A stretch of DNA of 23,078 nucleotides from Ramlibacter tataouinensis (GTDB taxonomy: Bacteria > Pseudomonadota > Gammaproteobacteria > Burkholderiales > Burkholderiaceae_C), in the NCBI GenBank assembly GCA_002427815.1, contig DIZF01000068.1, positions 66,861 through 89,938 of the forward strand. The letters run 5' to 3'. Shown one piece after another: positions 1 to 6,897 of this stretch. The position numbers and the translations under genes were made by a program. Numbering within the stretch: position 1 is the stretch's first letter; every line of letters starts with the position of its first letter. Under the pieces are notes generated by a model. It ran no database searches and was not told the DNA's origin. It saw only the letters and a list, made by a program, of their open reading frames with translations.

Positions 1-48
1 GATCTTCAGCTCTGTCCTCAACTGATCAGAAAGCAAGAAGGGTTCCCA

Positions 49-774
49 GTGGCCGGACACAGTAAATGGGCGAATATCCAGCACCGCAAGGGACGCCAGG
101 ACGAAAAACGCGGGAAAGTCTGGACCCGCGTCATCCGTGAAATCATGGTCGCGGCGCGCCAGGGCGGCGGCGACCTCGGCATCAACCCGCGCCTGCGGCT
201 GGCGGTGGAAAAGGCCAAGGCCGCGAACATGCCGGCCGACACCATCAAGCGCAACATCGACAAGGCCACCGGCAACCTCGAGGGCGTGCAGTACGAGGAG
301 ATCCGCTACGAGGGCTACGGCATCGGCGGCGCGGCCATCATCGTGGACACCATGACCGACAACAAGGTGCGCACCGTGGCCGAGGTGCGCCACGCCTTCA
401 GCAAATACGGCGGCAGCATGGGCACGGCGGGCTCGGTGGCGTTCCAGTTCCGCAAGGTCGGCCAGCTCATCCTGGCGCCCGGCACCAGCGAGGACAAGGT
501 GATGGACGTGGCACTGGAGGCGGGCGCCGAAGACGTGATCTCCGACGACGACGGCGCCATCGAGGTCATCACGGCCCCGGCCGATTTCGAGACGGTCAAG
601 AACGCGCTGGAAGCGGCGGGGCTGAAGCCCGAGGTCGCCGAAGTCACCATGCGACCCGAGAACACCATCGACCTGGCCGGGGAAGACGCGGCAAAGATGC
701 AACGGCTGCTCGATGTGCTGGAAGACCTGGACGACGTGCAGGACGTGTTCCACAACGCGGTGCTCGACGCATGA
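49..774 (+). CDS. yebC: YebC/PmpR family transcriptional regulator / translation factor
   Basis: 241 residues, the usual length for the YebC/PmpR family. The N-terminus MAGHSKWANIQHRKGRQD is the family hallmark, and the acidic C-terminal part ending in DLDDVQDVFHNA is also typical. Family members are cytoplasmic; they have been described as DNA-binding regulators and, more recently, as factors that help ribosomes pass difficult sequences such as proline stretches. The start is a GTG at 49, supported by an AGAAGG Shine-Dalgarno-like sequence about 6 bases upstream. The stop overlaps the purD start by four bases (ATGA), so the two are probably co-translated. The promoter is not identifiable in the 48 bases available upstream. 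Family assignment is secure; the precise role in this organism is not shown by the sequence. Confidence 0.96.
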   Translation: MAGHSKWANIQHRKGRQDEKRGKVWTRVIREIMVAARQGGGDLGINPRLRLAVEKAKAANMPADTIKRNIDKATGNLEGVQYEEIRYEGYGIGGAAIIVDTMTDNKVRTVAEVRHAFSKYGGSMGTAGSVAFQFRKVGQLILAPGTSEDKVMDVALEAGAEDVISDDDGAIEVITAPADFETVKNALEAAGLKPEVAEVTMRPENTIDLAGEDAAKMQRLLDVLEDLDDVQDVFHNAVLDA

Positions 775-2087
775 AAGTCCTCGTGATCGGGGGCGGGGGC
801 CGCGAACATGCGCTGGCCTGGAAGCTCGCCCAATCGCCCAAGCTGCAGGCGGTCTATGTCGCTCCCGGCAACGCCGGCACCGCGCACGACGGCCGGCTCG
901 AAAACGTGCCGATCACCGACATGCCGCAGCTGCGCGACTGGGCGTTGCAGCAGAAGATCGCCCTGACCGTGGTCGGCCCGGAGGGGCCGCTGGCCGCCGG
1001 CGTGGTGGACGACTTTCGCGCCCATGGGCTGCGCATCTTCGGGCCGACCCAGGCCGCTGCGCAACTGGAGAGCTCCAAGGCCTTCTCCAAGGCGTTCATG
1101 AAGCGCCACGCCATTCCCACGGCTGACTACGAAACCTTTGCCGATCCCGCCGCAGCCCACGCTCATGTGGACCGCAAGGGCGCGCCCATCGTCATCAAGG
1201 CCGACGGGCTGGCGGCCGGCAAGGGCGTCGTGGTTGCCATGACGGTGGGCGAGGCCCATGAAGCGGTCGACTTCATCCTGCTGGACAACAAGCTGGGCGT
1301 GACCCACAACGAAGGCGGCGCCCGGGTCGTGATCGAGGAGTTCCTGCAGGGCGAGGAAGCCAGCTTCATCGTGATGTGCGACGGCAGGAACGTCGCCGCG
1401 CTGGCCACCTCGCAGGACCACAAGCGGCTGCTGGACGGCGACCAGGGGCCCAACACGGGCGGCATGGGCGCCTATTCGCCCGCTCCGGTCGTCACGCCCG
1501 CGGTGCACGCACGGGCCATGCGCGAAATCATCCTGCCCACCATCAAGGGCATGGAGAACGACGGCATTCCCTACACCGGCTTTCTCTACGCCGGCCTGAT
1601 GATCGACGCGCAGGGGCATCCCAGGACGATCGAGTTCAACTGCCGCATGGGCGACCCGGAAACCCAGCCCATCATGATGCGTCTGAAATCGGACCTTTTC
1701 GATGTGCTGATGGCCGCGACCTCCGGCACCCTGGACCAGGTCGAACTGCAATGGGACCGCCGCCCGGCGCTGGGCGTCGTGATGGCCGCGGCGGGCTATC
1801 CCATGAATCCGCGCAAGGGCGACGCCATCACCGGACTGCCGCGTCCCGCCGACGACGCCATGGTGTTTCATGCCGGCACCGTGCAGCAAGGCGGCGCCAC
1901 CCTGACTGCGGGCGGACGGGTGCTGTGCGTCACGGCACTGGCGGACAACATCAAGGCCGCGCAGCAGCGTGCGTACGAACTGGTCCACGGCATTCAATTC
2001 GACGGGGCCCTGTACCGCCGCGACATCGGCCATCTGGCGGTGCACCCGGCCGGCAATCCCGCTCCACGCGGCCGAGGTACCTCATGA
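771..2087 (+). CDS. purD: Phosphoribosylamine-glycine ligase (GARS)
   Basis: 438-residue ATP-grasp enzyme of de novo purine synthesis. It joins phosphoribosylamine and glycine with ATP to give glycinamide ribonucleotide, in the cytoplasm. The N-terminal GGGGREHALAW motif (about residues 7-17), the GARS signature around residues 215-235 (DHKRLLDGDQGPNTGGMG) and the metal/ATP motif FNCRMGDPETQ (about 288-300) are intact. The C-terminus extends slightly past the usual RRDIG end with a Pro/Gly/Arg-rich stretch; the family is normally about 420-430 residues. The ATG overlaps the yebC stop and the TGA overlaps the hemF ATG, both as ATGA, indicating tight translational coupling. Confidence 0.98.
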   Translation: MKVLVIGGGGREHALAWKLAQSPKLQAVYVAPGNAGTAHDGRLENVPITDMPQLRDWALQQKIALTVVGPEGPLAAGVVDDFRAHGLRIFGPTQAAAQLESSKAFSKAFMKRHAIPTADYETFADPAAAHAHVDRKGAPIVIKADGLAAGKGVVVAMTVGEAHEAVDFILLDNKLGVTHNEGGARVVIEEFLQGEEASFIVMCDGRNVAALATSQDHKRLLDGDQGPNTGGMGAYSPAPVVTPAVHARAMREIILPTIKGMENDGIPYTGFLYAGLMIDAQGHPRTIEFNCRMGDPETQPIMMRLKSDLFDVLMAATSGTLDQVELQWDRRPALGVVMAAAGYPMNPRKGDAITGLPRPADDAMVFHAGTVQQGGATLTAGGRVLCVTALADNIKAAQQRAYELVHGIQFDGALYRRDIGHLAVHPAGNPAPRGRGTS

Positions 2088-2995
2088 GCCACACCGCCAC
2101 CGTGCGCGAGTACCTGCTGGGCCTGCAGCAGCGCATCACCGAGGCTTTCGCCGGGGTGGACGGCGGTACTTTCCTGAAGGACTCCTGGACCAAGGCCAAG
2201 GACGAGCCATTGCAGGGCAACGGCGTCACCATGATTCTCGAGGGCGGCTCGGTCCTGGAGCGGGCCGGCTGCGGTTTTTCGCACGTGACCGGGCCGCGCT
2301 TGCCGGGGTCGGCCACCCAGCACCGGCCGGACCTGGCCGGTGCGCCGTTCGAGGCGATGGGTGTTTCGCTGGTCTTCCACCCGCGCAATCCGTATGCGCC
2401 CACCGTCCACATGAACGTGCGCATGCTGAGCGCCAGGCCGCAGCAGGGCGAACCCGTGTTCTGGTTCGGCGGCGGCATGGACCTGACGCCTTGCTATGGA
2501 TTCGAAGAGGACGCGGTCCATTTCCACACCGTGTGCAAGAACGCGCTGGAACCGTTCGGCAGCGACAAGTACCCGCGCTTCAAGACATGGTGCGACGACT
2601 ATTTCTTCCTGAAGCACCGGGCCGAACCGCGCGGCATCGGCGGCATCTTCTTCGACGATTTCGCCGAAGGCGGGTTCGAGAACGGCTTCGCCCTGATGAG
2701 CTCGGTCGGCGATGCGTTCACGGACGCCTATCTGCCGATCCTGAACCTGCGCAAGAACATGCCCCATGGCGAGCGCGAACGCGACTTCCAGCTGTACCGC
2801 CGGGGGCGCTACGTGGAATTCAACCTGGTGTGGGACCGCGGCACCCATTTCGGCCTGCAGTCGGGCGGGCGCACCGAGTCGATCCTGATGTCCATGCCAC
2901 CGCTGGCCAGCTGGGCCTACCAGCGCAAGACCCGGCCCGGCTCGCGCGAGGACGATCTCTACAGGAAATTTCTGGTCCGAAGGGACTGGGTTTGA
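2084..2995 (+). CDS. hemF: Oxygen-dependent coproporphyrinogen III oxidase
   Basis: 303 residues (E. coli HemF is 299). Performs the O2-dependent oxidative decarboxylation of coproporphyrinogen III to protoporphyrinogen IX in haem synthesis. Recognisable blocks include LEGGSVLERAGCGFSHV near the N-terminus, RNPYAPTVHMNVR with conserved His, FWFGGGMDLTPCYG, and the family signature YVEFNLVWDRGTHFGLQSGG near residues 245-265. The ATG at 2084 overlaps the purD stop by four bases. It shares its last bases with the nadD TTG start. Use of the oxygen-dependent form suggests aerobic growth; whether hemN exists elsewhere cannot be seen. Confidence 0.98.
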   Translation: MSHTATVREYLLGLQQRITEAFAGVDGGTFLKDSWTKAKDEPLQGNGVTMILEGGSVLERAGCGFSHVTGPRLPGSATQHRPDLAGAPFEAMGVSLVFHPRNPYAPTVHMNVRMLSARPQQGEPVFWFGGGMDLTPCYGFEEDAVHFHTVCKNALEPFGSDKYPRFKTWCDDYFFLKHRAEPRGIGGIFFDDFAEGGFENGFALMSSVGDAFTDAYLPILNLRKNMPHGERERDFQLYRRGRYVEFNLVWDRGTHFGLQSGGRTESILMSMPPLASWAYQRKTRPGSREDDLYRKFLVRRDWV

Positions 2996-3633
2996 CGCCG
3001 CGCCCGCCGGCCGCGAGCGTGGGCCAGCACGGCCTGCGGCTGGGCGTGTTCGGCGGCGCCTTCGATCCGCCCCATGTCGCCCACGTGGCGCTGGCGCAGG
3101 CGGCCGTCGAGCAGTTGCAGCTCGATGGATTGCTGATCTTTCCGACCGGGCAGGCCTGGCACAAGGCGCAAACCTTGAGCGCACCCGAGCACCGCCTGGC
3201 CATGGCGCGCATCGCCTTTGCCGGCGTGCCGCGCACGGTCATCGACGAGCGTGAACTGCGGCGGCCCGGGCCCACCTATACCATCGACACCCTGCGCGAA
3301 TTGAAAATCGAGCAGCCCCACACCCAGTTGTTCCTGGTCATGGGAGAGGACCAATCGGCCTCGCTGACGCGCTGGCGCGACTGGGAGGCCATCCTGAAAC
3401 TGGCCGTCATCTGCGTGGCCGCACGCCCCACGGCCATGGGCCAGGACGGCGGTCAGCCGCTGCAAACCCTGCCGCCCCAGGCGCACTCCAGGCAGCTGCG
3501 GCTGCCCAGCATGCCCGACAGCGCCACCCAGGTGCGGGCCCAGGTCGCAGCCGGGGCCGGCATCGCCCATCTGGTCCCGCCGGGCGTTGCGCGCTATATT
3601 GAGCAACATAACCTTTACCAACCCGACCGATGA
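2992..3633 (+). CDS. nadD: Nicotinate-nucleotide adenylyltransferase
   Basis: Transfers AMP from ATP to nicotinate mononucleotide in NAD synthesis. The nucleotidyltransferase motif GVFGGAFDPPHVAH (residues 18-31) is clear, with Ala where many homologues have Gly before the last His. The C-terminal SATQVR corresponds to the family ISSTxIR motif. The reading frame stays open far upstream inside hemF, so the start must be chosen. TTG at 2992 overlaps the hemF stop and has AAGGGA at 2980-2985 six bases upstream, giving 213 residues, the same as E. coli NadD. A GTG at 3019 (204 residues) is the alternative but lacks a clear ribosome-binding site. The stop overlaps rsfS by ATGA. Adjacency to rsfS and rlmH is a classic bacterial arrangement. 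Confidence 0.94.
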   Translation: MTPRPPAASVGQHGLRLGVFGGAFDPPHVAHVALAQAAVEQLQLDGLLIFPTGQAWHKAQTLSAPEHRLAMARIAFAGVPRTVIDERELRRPGPTYTIDTLRELKIEQPHTQLFLVMGEDQSASLTRWRDWEAILKLAVICVAARPTAMGQDGGQPLQTLPPQAHSRQLRLPSMPDSATQVRAQVAAGAGIAHLVPPGVARYIEQHNLYQPDR

Positions 3634-4250
3634 CCCAAGAAGCCGCCGCAAGAAAAGACACCCAAAGACTCCAGCGAGCCATCGTCGACGGCCTCGAAGA
3701 CGTCAAAGCGCACGACATCGAAGTTTTCAACACCGAGCACCTCTCGCCCCTGTTCGAGCGGGTGATCGTGGCCTCGGGCACCTCCAACCGGCAGACCAAG
3801 GCCCTGGCCTCCAGCGTGCGCGACGCCGTGCGTGAGGCGGGCTTTCCCAAACCCCGCATCGAGGGCGAGGAAAACGGCGAGTGGATCATCGTGGATTGCG
3901 GCGCGGCCGTGGCCCACATCATGCAGCCGGCCATCCGGCAGTACTATCACCTCGAAGAGATCTGGGGCGACAAGCCGGTGCGCCTGAAGTTCGGCGCTCC
4001 CAAGCCGGCGCAACCCCAGCATCAGGAGCCACCCGCGGCCAGGAAGACCTCCGCCAGGAAGGCGCCCGCGAAGAAAGCGGCAGGGGCTCCCAGGAGTGCA
4101 GCAAAGGCAACTGCGAAGAGGGCGAGTCCGGCCGGCAAGGCCAGGGCTCCGGCAAAGACCGCGGCCAAGGCGCCTGCCAAAAAAGCGCCCGCCAGAAAGA
4201 CCAGCCCGGCGCGCAAGCCGGCTGCGAAGAGTCCGCGCCGCAAGGGATGA
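3630..4250 (+). CDS. rsfS: Ribosomal silencing factor RsfS with a long basic Ala/Lys/Pro C-terminal tail
   Basis: Residues about 10-121 form the RsfS/Iojap domain: ERVIVASGTSNRQTKALA, EGEENGEWIIVDCG and YYHLEEIWGD are diagnostic. RsfS binds ribosomal protein uL14 and blocks joining of the subunits when nutrients are scarce. The protein then continues for about 83 residues (about 124-206) that are almost entirely Ala, Lys, Arg, Pro and Ser, with repeated AKKA, KAPAKK and ARK motifs like histone H1 or bacterial H1-like proteins. Many RsfS proteins are only about 105-130 residues, so the tail is a real extension. It is in frame and its stop overlaps the rlmH start, so it is part of the gene. A role in RNA or ribosome contact is inference. 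Confidence 0.95.
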   Translation: MTQEAAARKDTQRLQRAIVDGLEDVKAHDIEVFNTEHLSPLFERVIVASGTSNRQTKALASSVRDAVREAGFPKPRIEGEENGEWIIVDCGAAVAHIMQPAIRQYYHLEEIWGDKPVRLKFGAPKPAQPQHQEPPAARKTSARKAPAKKAAGAPRSAAKATAKRASPAGKARAPAKTAAKAPAKKAPARKTSPARKPAAKSPRRKG

Positions 4251-4714
4251 AACTTGTCGTGGTCGCGGTGGGCCAGCGGGTTCCCGACTGGGCCCAGGCC
4301 GCGTGGGAGGAGTACGCCAAGCGCTTCCCGCCCGAACTGCGCATCGAGCTGAGAACCATCAAGACCGAGCGGCGGGCTTCCAAGACGCTGGAGACGCTGT
4401 ACGCCGCCGAGCGCCAGCGCATCGAAGCGGCGATTCCCAAGGGCGTGCACGTGGTGGCGCTGGACGAGCACGGCGACGCGCTCACGACCATGGCGTTGGC
4501 GGGCAGGCTCAAGGCCTGGCAACTGCAGGGCGGTGACGTGGCCCTGGTGATCGGCGGCCCCGACGGCCTCGACCCTGCTTTCAAACGTGCGGCCCACGAG
4601 CGCCTGCGCCTGTCCGACCTCACCTTGCCGCACGCCATGGTGCGGGTGCTGCTGGTCGAGCAGCTGTACCGCGCCTGGTCGATCAACGCCAATCACCCCT
4701 ATCACCGTGAATGA
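4247..4714 (+). CDS. rlmH: 23S rRNA pseudouridine-1915 N3-methyltransferase
   Basis: 155 residues, the same length as E. coli RlmH. A SPOUT methyltransferase that uses S-adenosylmethionine to methylate pseudouridine 1915 in helix 69 of 23S rRNA on assembled 70S ribosomes. Visible family features are the IGGPDG knot-loop motif, the LSDLTLPHAMVRVLLVEQLYRAW block and the C-terminal NHPYHRE. The ATG overlaps the rsfS stop (ATGA). Its end overlaps the GTG start of maf by eight bases. RsfS and RlmH both act on the ribosome, consistent with the shared operon. Confidence 0.98.
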   Translation: MKLVVVAVGQRVPDWAQAAWEEYAKRFPPELRIELRTIKTERRASKTLETLYAAERQRIEAAIPKGVHVVALDEHGDALTTMALAGRLKAWQLQGGDVALVIGGPDGLDPAFKRAAHERLRLSDLTLPHAMVRVLLVEQLYRAWSINANHPYHRE

Positions 4715-5309
4715 GTTCATTTACCTGGCGTCTCAGAGTCCGAGGCGCAGTCAGCTGCTCGAACAGATGGGCATCGCGCACCGGTTGCTGCTGCCCGATG
4801 CCGGCGAAGACACCGAGGCCATCGAAGCGGTGATGCCGGGTGAGGCGCCGGCACGCTACGTCAAGCGGGTCACCGGGCTGAAGCTCGACGCTGCGCTGCT
4901 GCGCTTGCAGCGCCGTGCCTTGCCGCCGGCTCCGGTGCTGTGCTCCGATACCACCGTGGCCCGGGGCCGGAAGATCTACGGCAAACCGGCCGATGCCAGC
5001 GACGCCGCCCGCATGCTGCGCGAGCTTTCCGGGAGCACGCACCGGGTTTTGACGGCCGTGGCCGTGCAACAGGGACGAAGGCGCCTGGAAGCGCTCAGCG
5101 ATTCGCGCGTGACCTTCGCGCGCTGGACGCCGTCCCAGATCAGGCGCTACGTCGAGAGCGGCGAGCCGATGGGCAAGGCGGGTGCTTATGCGGTGCAGGG
5201 CCGGGCGGCCGCCCACATTTCGCACATCAGCGGCAGCTACTCTGGCATCATGGGTTTGCCGATGCACGAAACCGCGCAGCTCCTGCGCACATTCGGCTTC
5301 GAGATCTGA
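4707..5309 (+). CDS. maf: Maf family nucleoside triphosphate pyrophosphatase (YhdE-like)
   Basis: About 200 residues. Maf proteins hydrolyse nucleotides, dTTP/UTP and modified pyrimidine triphosphates in the YhdE class, and are thought to clean the nucleotide pool. LASQSPRRSQLL at the N-terminus is the Maf signature; KIYGKPADASDAARMLRELSG, GKAGAYAVQG and the catalytic-region SDTTV are present (DTVV is more common). The only start that keeps the signature is GTG at 4707, lying inside the last codons of rlmH; the nearby ATG at 4711 is in another frame. No clear Shine-Dalgarno is seen, so translation probably relies on coupling to rlmH. Confidence 0.95.
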   Translation: MNEFIYLASQSPRRSQLLEQMGIAHRLLLPDAGEDTEAIEAVMPGEAPARYVKRVTGLKLDAALLRLQRRALPPAPVLCSDTTVARGRKIYGKPADASDAARMLRELSGSTHRVLTAVAVQQGRRRLEALSDSRVTFARWTPSQIRRYVESGEPMGKAGAYAVQGRAAAHISHISGSYSGIMGLPMHETAQLLRTFGFEI

Positions 5310-5390
5310 GAATGAAACTCCCCCACGCTCACTGCATTCGCTGCCCCCTGAGGGGGCCAGTGCCCTACGGGCGGCCGGGCGGGCACTGAT
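5310..5390 (+). repeat. Two-hairpin GC-rich intergenic element between maf and rng (REP/BIME-like)
   Basis: The 81-base gap between maf and rng is almost wholly occupied by two perfect inverted repeats. The first has GCCCCC (5343-5348) pairing with GGGGGC (5352-5357) around a TGA loop. The second has CAGTGCCC (5358-5365) pairing with GGGCACTG (5381-5388) around a 15-base GC-rich interior. The second hairpin ends two bases before the rng ATG. The block resembles dispersed GC-rich intergenic hairpins common in Comamonadaceae genomes; that resemblance is recalled, not tested. A 25-codon ORF (5312-5389) runs through it but is probably not a gene. There is no T-tract, so it is not a typical intrinsic terminator. 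Confidence 0.6.
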
Positions 5391-6866
5391 ATGCAACAGG
5401 ACATACTGATCAACTGGTCGCCGCAGGAGACACGCGTCGCGGTGGTCGAAAGCGGGGCGGTGCAGGAGTTGCACGTGGAGCGCACGCTCGAGCGCGGCCT
5501 GGTGTCCAACGTCTACCTCGGCAAGGTCGCCCGCGTGCTGCCCGGCATGCAGTCGGCCTTCATCGACATCGGGCTGGAACGCGCCGCCTTCCTGCACGTG
5601 GCCGACGTCTGGCACCGGCAGCCCGAGGGTGAACCACCCGGGTTCGTGCGCAACACCCAGCCGCAGGTACCGATCGAAAAGCAGGTGTTCGAGGGCCAGT
5701 CCCTGATGGTGCAGGTGATCAAGGACCCGATCGGCAGCAAGGGCGCGCGCCTGTCCACCCAGATCAGCATCGCCGGCCGGTTGCTGGTGTTCCTGCCGCA
5801 GGACGACCATGTGGGCGTGTCGCAGAAGATTCCGCCGGACCAGCGCGACGCCCTGCGATCGCGCCTGCAGGCGCTGGTGGGCGGCGACGGCGGCGGCTTC
5901 ATCCTGCGCACCAATGGCGAGGACGCGACCGACGCCGAGCTGGCCGAGGACATCGCCTACCTGCGCAAGACCTGGGCGCGCATCCGCGAGGCCGCCGTCC
6001 GCTTGCCGCCGATGTCGCTGCTGCACCAGGACCTGAGCCTGCTGCAACGGGTGCTGCGTGACCTGGTGAGCGAGGAAACCCAGACCATCCGCATCGATTC
6101 GCACGAGCAGTTCGACCACCTGAAGGCGTTCGGGCTGGAGTTCATGCCCGCAGCCGCCGAACGCCTGCAGCTGTACAAGGGCGAGCGGCCGATCTTCGAC
6201 CTGTACTCCATCGACGATGAAATCGCCAAGGCGCTGGGCCGCCGGGTCGACCTGAAATCCGGCGGCTACCTGATCGTGGACCAGACCGAGGCGCTCACCA
6301 CCGTCGATGTGAACACGGGCGGCTTTGTCGGCGCCCGCAATTTCGACGACACGATCTTCAAGACCAACCTGGAAGCGGCGCACGCGATCGCCCGCCAGCT
6401 GCGGCTGCGCAATCTGGGCGGCATCATCATCGTCGACTTCATCGACATGGTGCGCGAGGACCACCGCGACGCCGTGCTGGGCGAGTTCCGCAAGCAATTG
6501 GCGCGCGATCGGGTCAAGACCATGGCGGGCGGCTTCTCCCAGCTGGGACTGGTGGAGATGACGCGCAAGCGCACGCGGGAGTCTCTCGCGCACATGTTGT
6601 GCGAACCGTGTCAGGCGTGCCAGGGCAAAGGCACCGTGAAGACGGCGCGCAGCGTGAGCTACGACATCCTGCGCGAGATCCTGCGCGAGGCGCGGCAGTT
6701 CAACCCGCGCGAATACCGCGTCGTGGCCGCGCCGCAGGTGATCGAGCTGTTCCTGGACGAGGAAAGCCAGCATCTGGCGGGGCTGTCGGACTTCATCGGC
6801 AAGCCGATCTCGCTGCAGGCCGAAAGCTCGATGGGCCAGGAACAGTACGACATCGTGCTTCTTTAG
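5391..6866 (+). CDS. rng: Ribonuclease G
   Basis: 491 residues (E. coli RNase G 489). Endoribonuclease of the RNase E/G family that matures the 5' end of 16S rRNA and degrades some mRNAs. The N-terminal S1-like domain starts at VYLGKVARVLPGMQSAFIDIGLERAAFLH (about 43-70). The catalytic Mg-binding aspartates are seen as VDVNTGG (Asp306) and IVDFIDM (Asp349), and the zinc-link cysteines as CEPCQAC near residue 405. The short length without the RNase E degradosome scaffold makes it Rng rather than Rne. The ATG at 5391 has no Shine-Dalgarno and sits directly behind the hairpin element, which may affect translation. Confidence 0.97.
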   Translation: MQQDILINWSPQETRVAVVESGAVQELHVERTLERGLVSNVYLGKVARVLPGMQSAFIDIGLERAAFLHVADVWHRQPEGEPPGFVRNTQPQVPIEKQVFEGQSLMVQVIKDPIGSKGARLSTQISIAGRLLVFLPQDDHVGVSQKIPPDQRDALRSRLQALVGGDGGGFILRTNGEDATDAELAEDIAYLRKTWARIREAAVRLPPMSLLHQDLSLLQRVLRDLVSEETQTIRIDSHEQFDHLKAFGLEFMPAAAERLQLYKGERPIFDLYSIDDEIAKALGRRVDLKSGGYLIVDQTEALTTVDVNTGGFVGARNFDDTIFKTNLEAAHAIARQLRLRNLGGIIIVDFIDMVREDHRDAVLGEFRKQLARDRVKTMAGGFSQLGLVEMTRKRTRESLAHMLCEPCQACQGKGTVKTARSVSYDILREILREARQFNPREYRVVAAPQVIELFLDEESQHLAGLSDFIGKPISLQAESSMGQEQYDIVLL

Positions 6867-6869
6867 AAT
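6864..6869 (+). promoter_or_regulatory. Possible -10 box (TAGAAT) for the GGT-family/Bug/GAF cassette
   Basis: TAGAAT overlaps the rng stop codon and lies 29 bases before the TTG start at 6898. Overlapping it is a small inverted repeat, GAATG (6866-6870) and CATTC (6874-6878), separated by TCA. No convincing -35 hexamer is seen at 16-18 bases spacing, so this is only a candidate. Confidence 0.28.
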
Positions 6870-6897
6870 GTCACATTCACCTTGCTGACCTGCGACC

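Noticed and set aside
315..2045. 576-codon minus-strand open frame opposite yebC and purD
   Set aside because: Antisense shadow of conserved genes, with no recognisable domain and no ribosome-binding site.
5312..5389. 25-codon ORF in the maf-rng gap
   Set aside because: It runs through the GC hairpin element, has no ribosome-binding site, and its codons are dictated by the palindromes.
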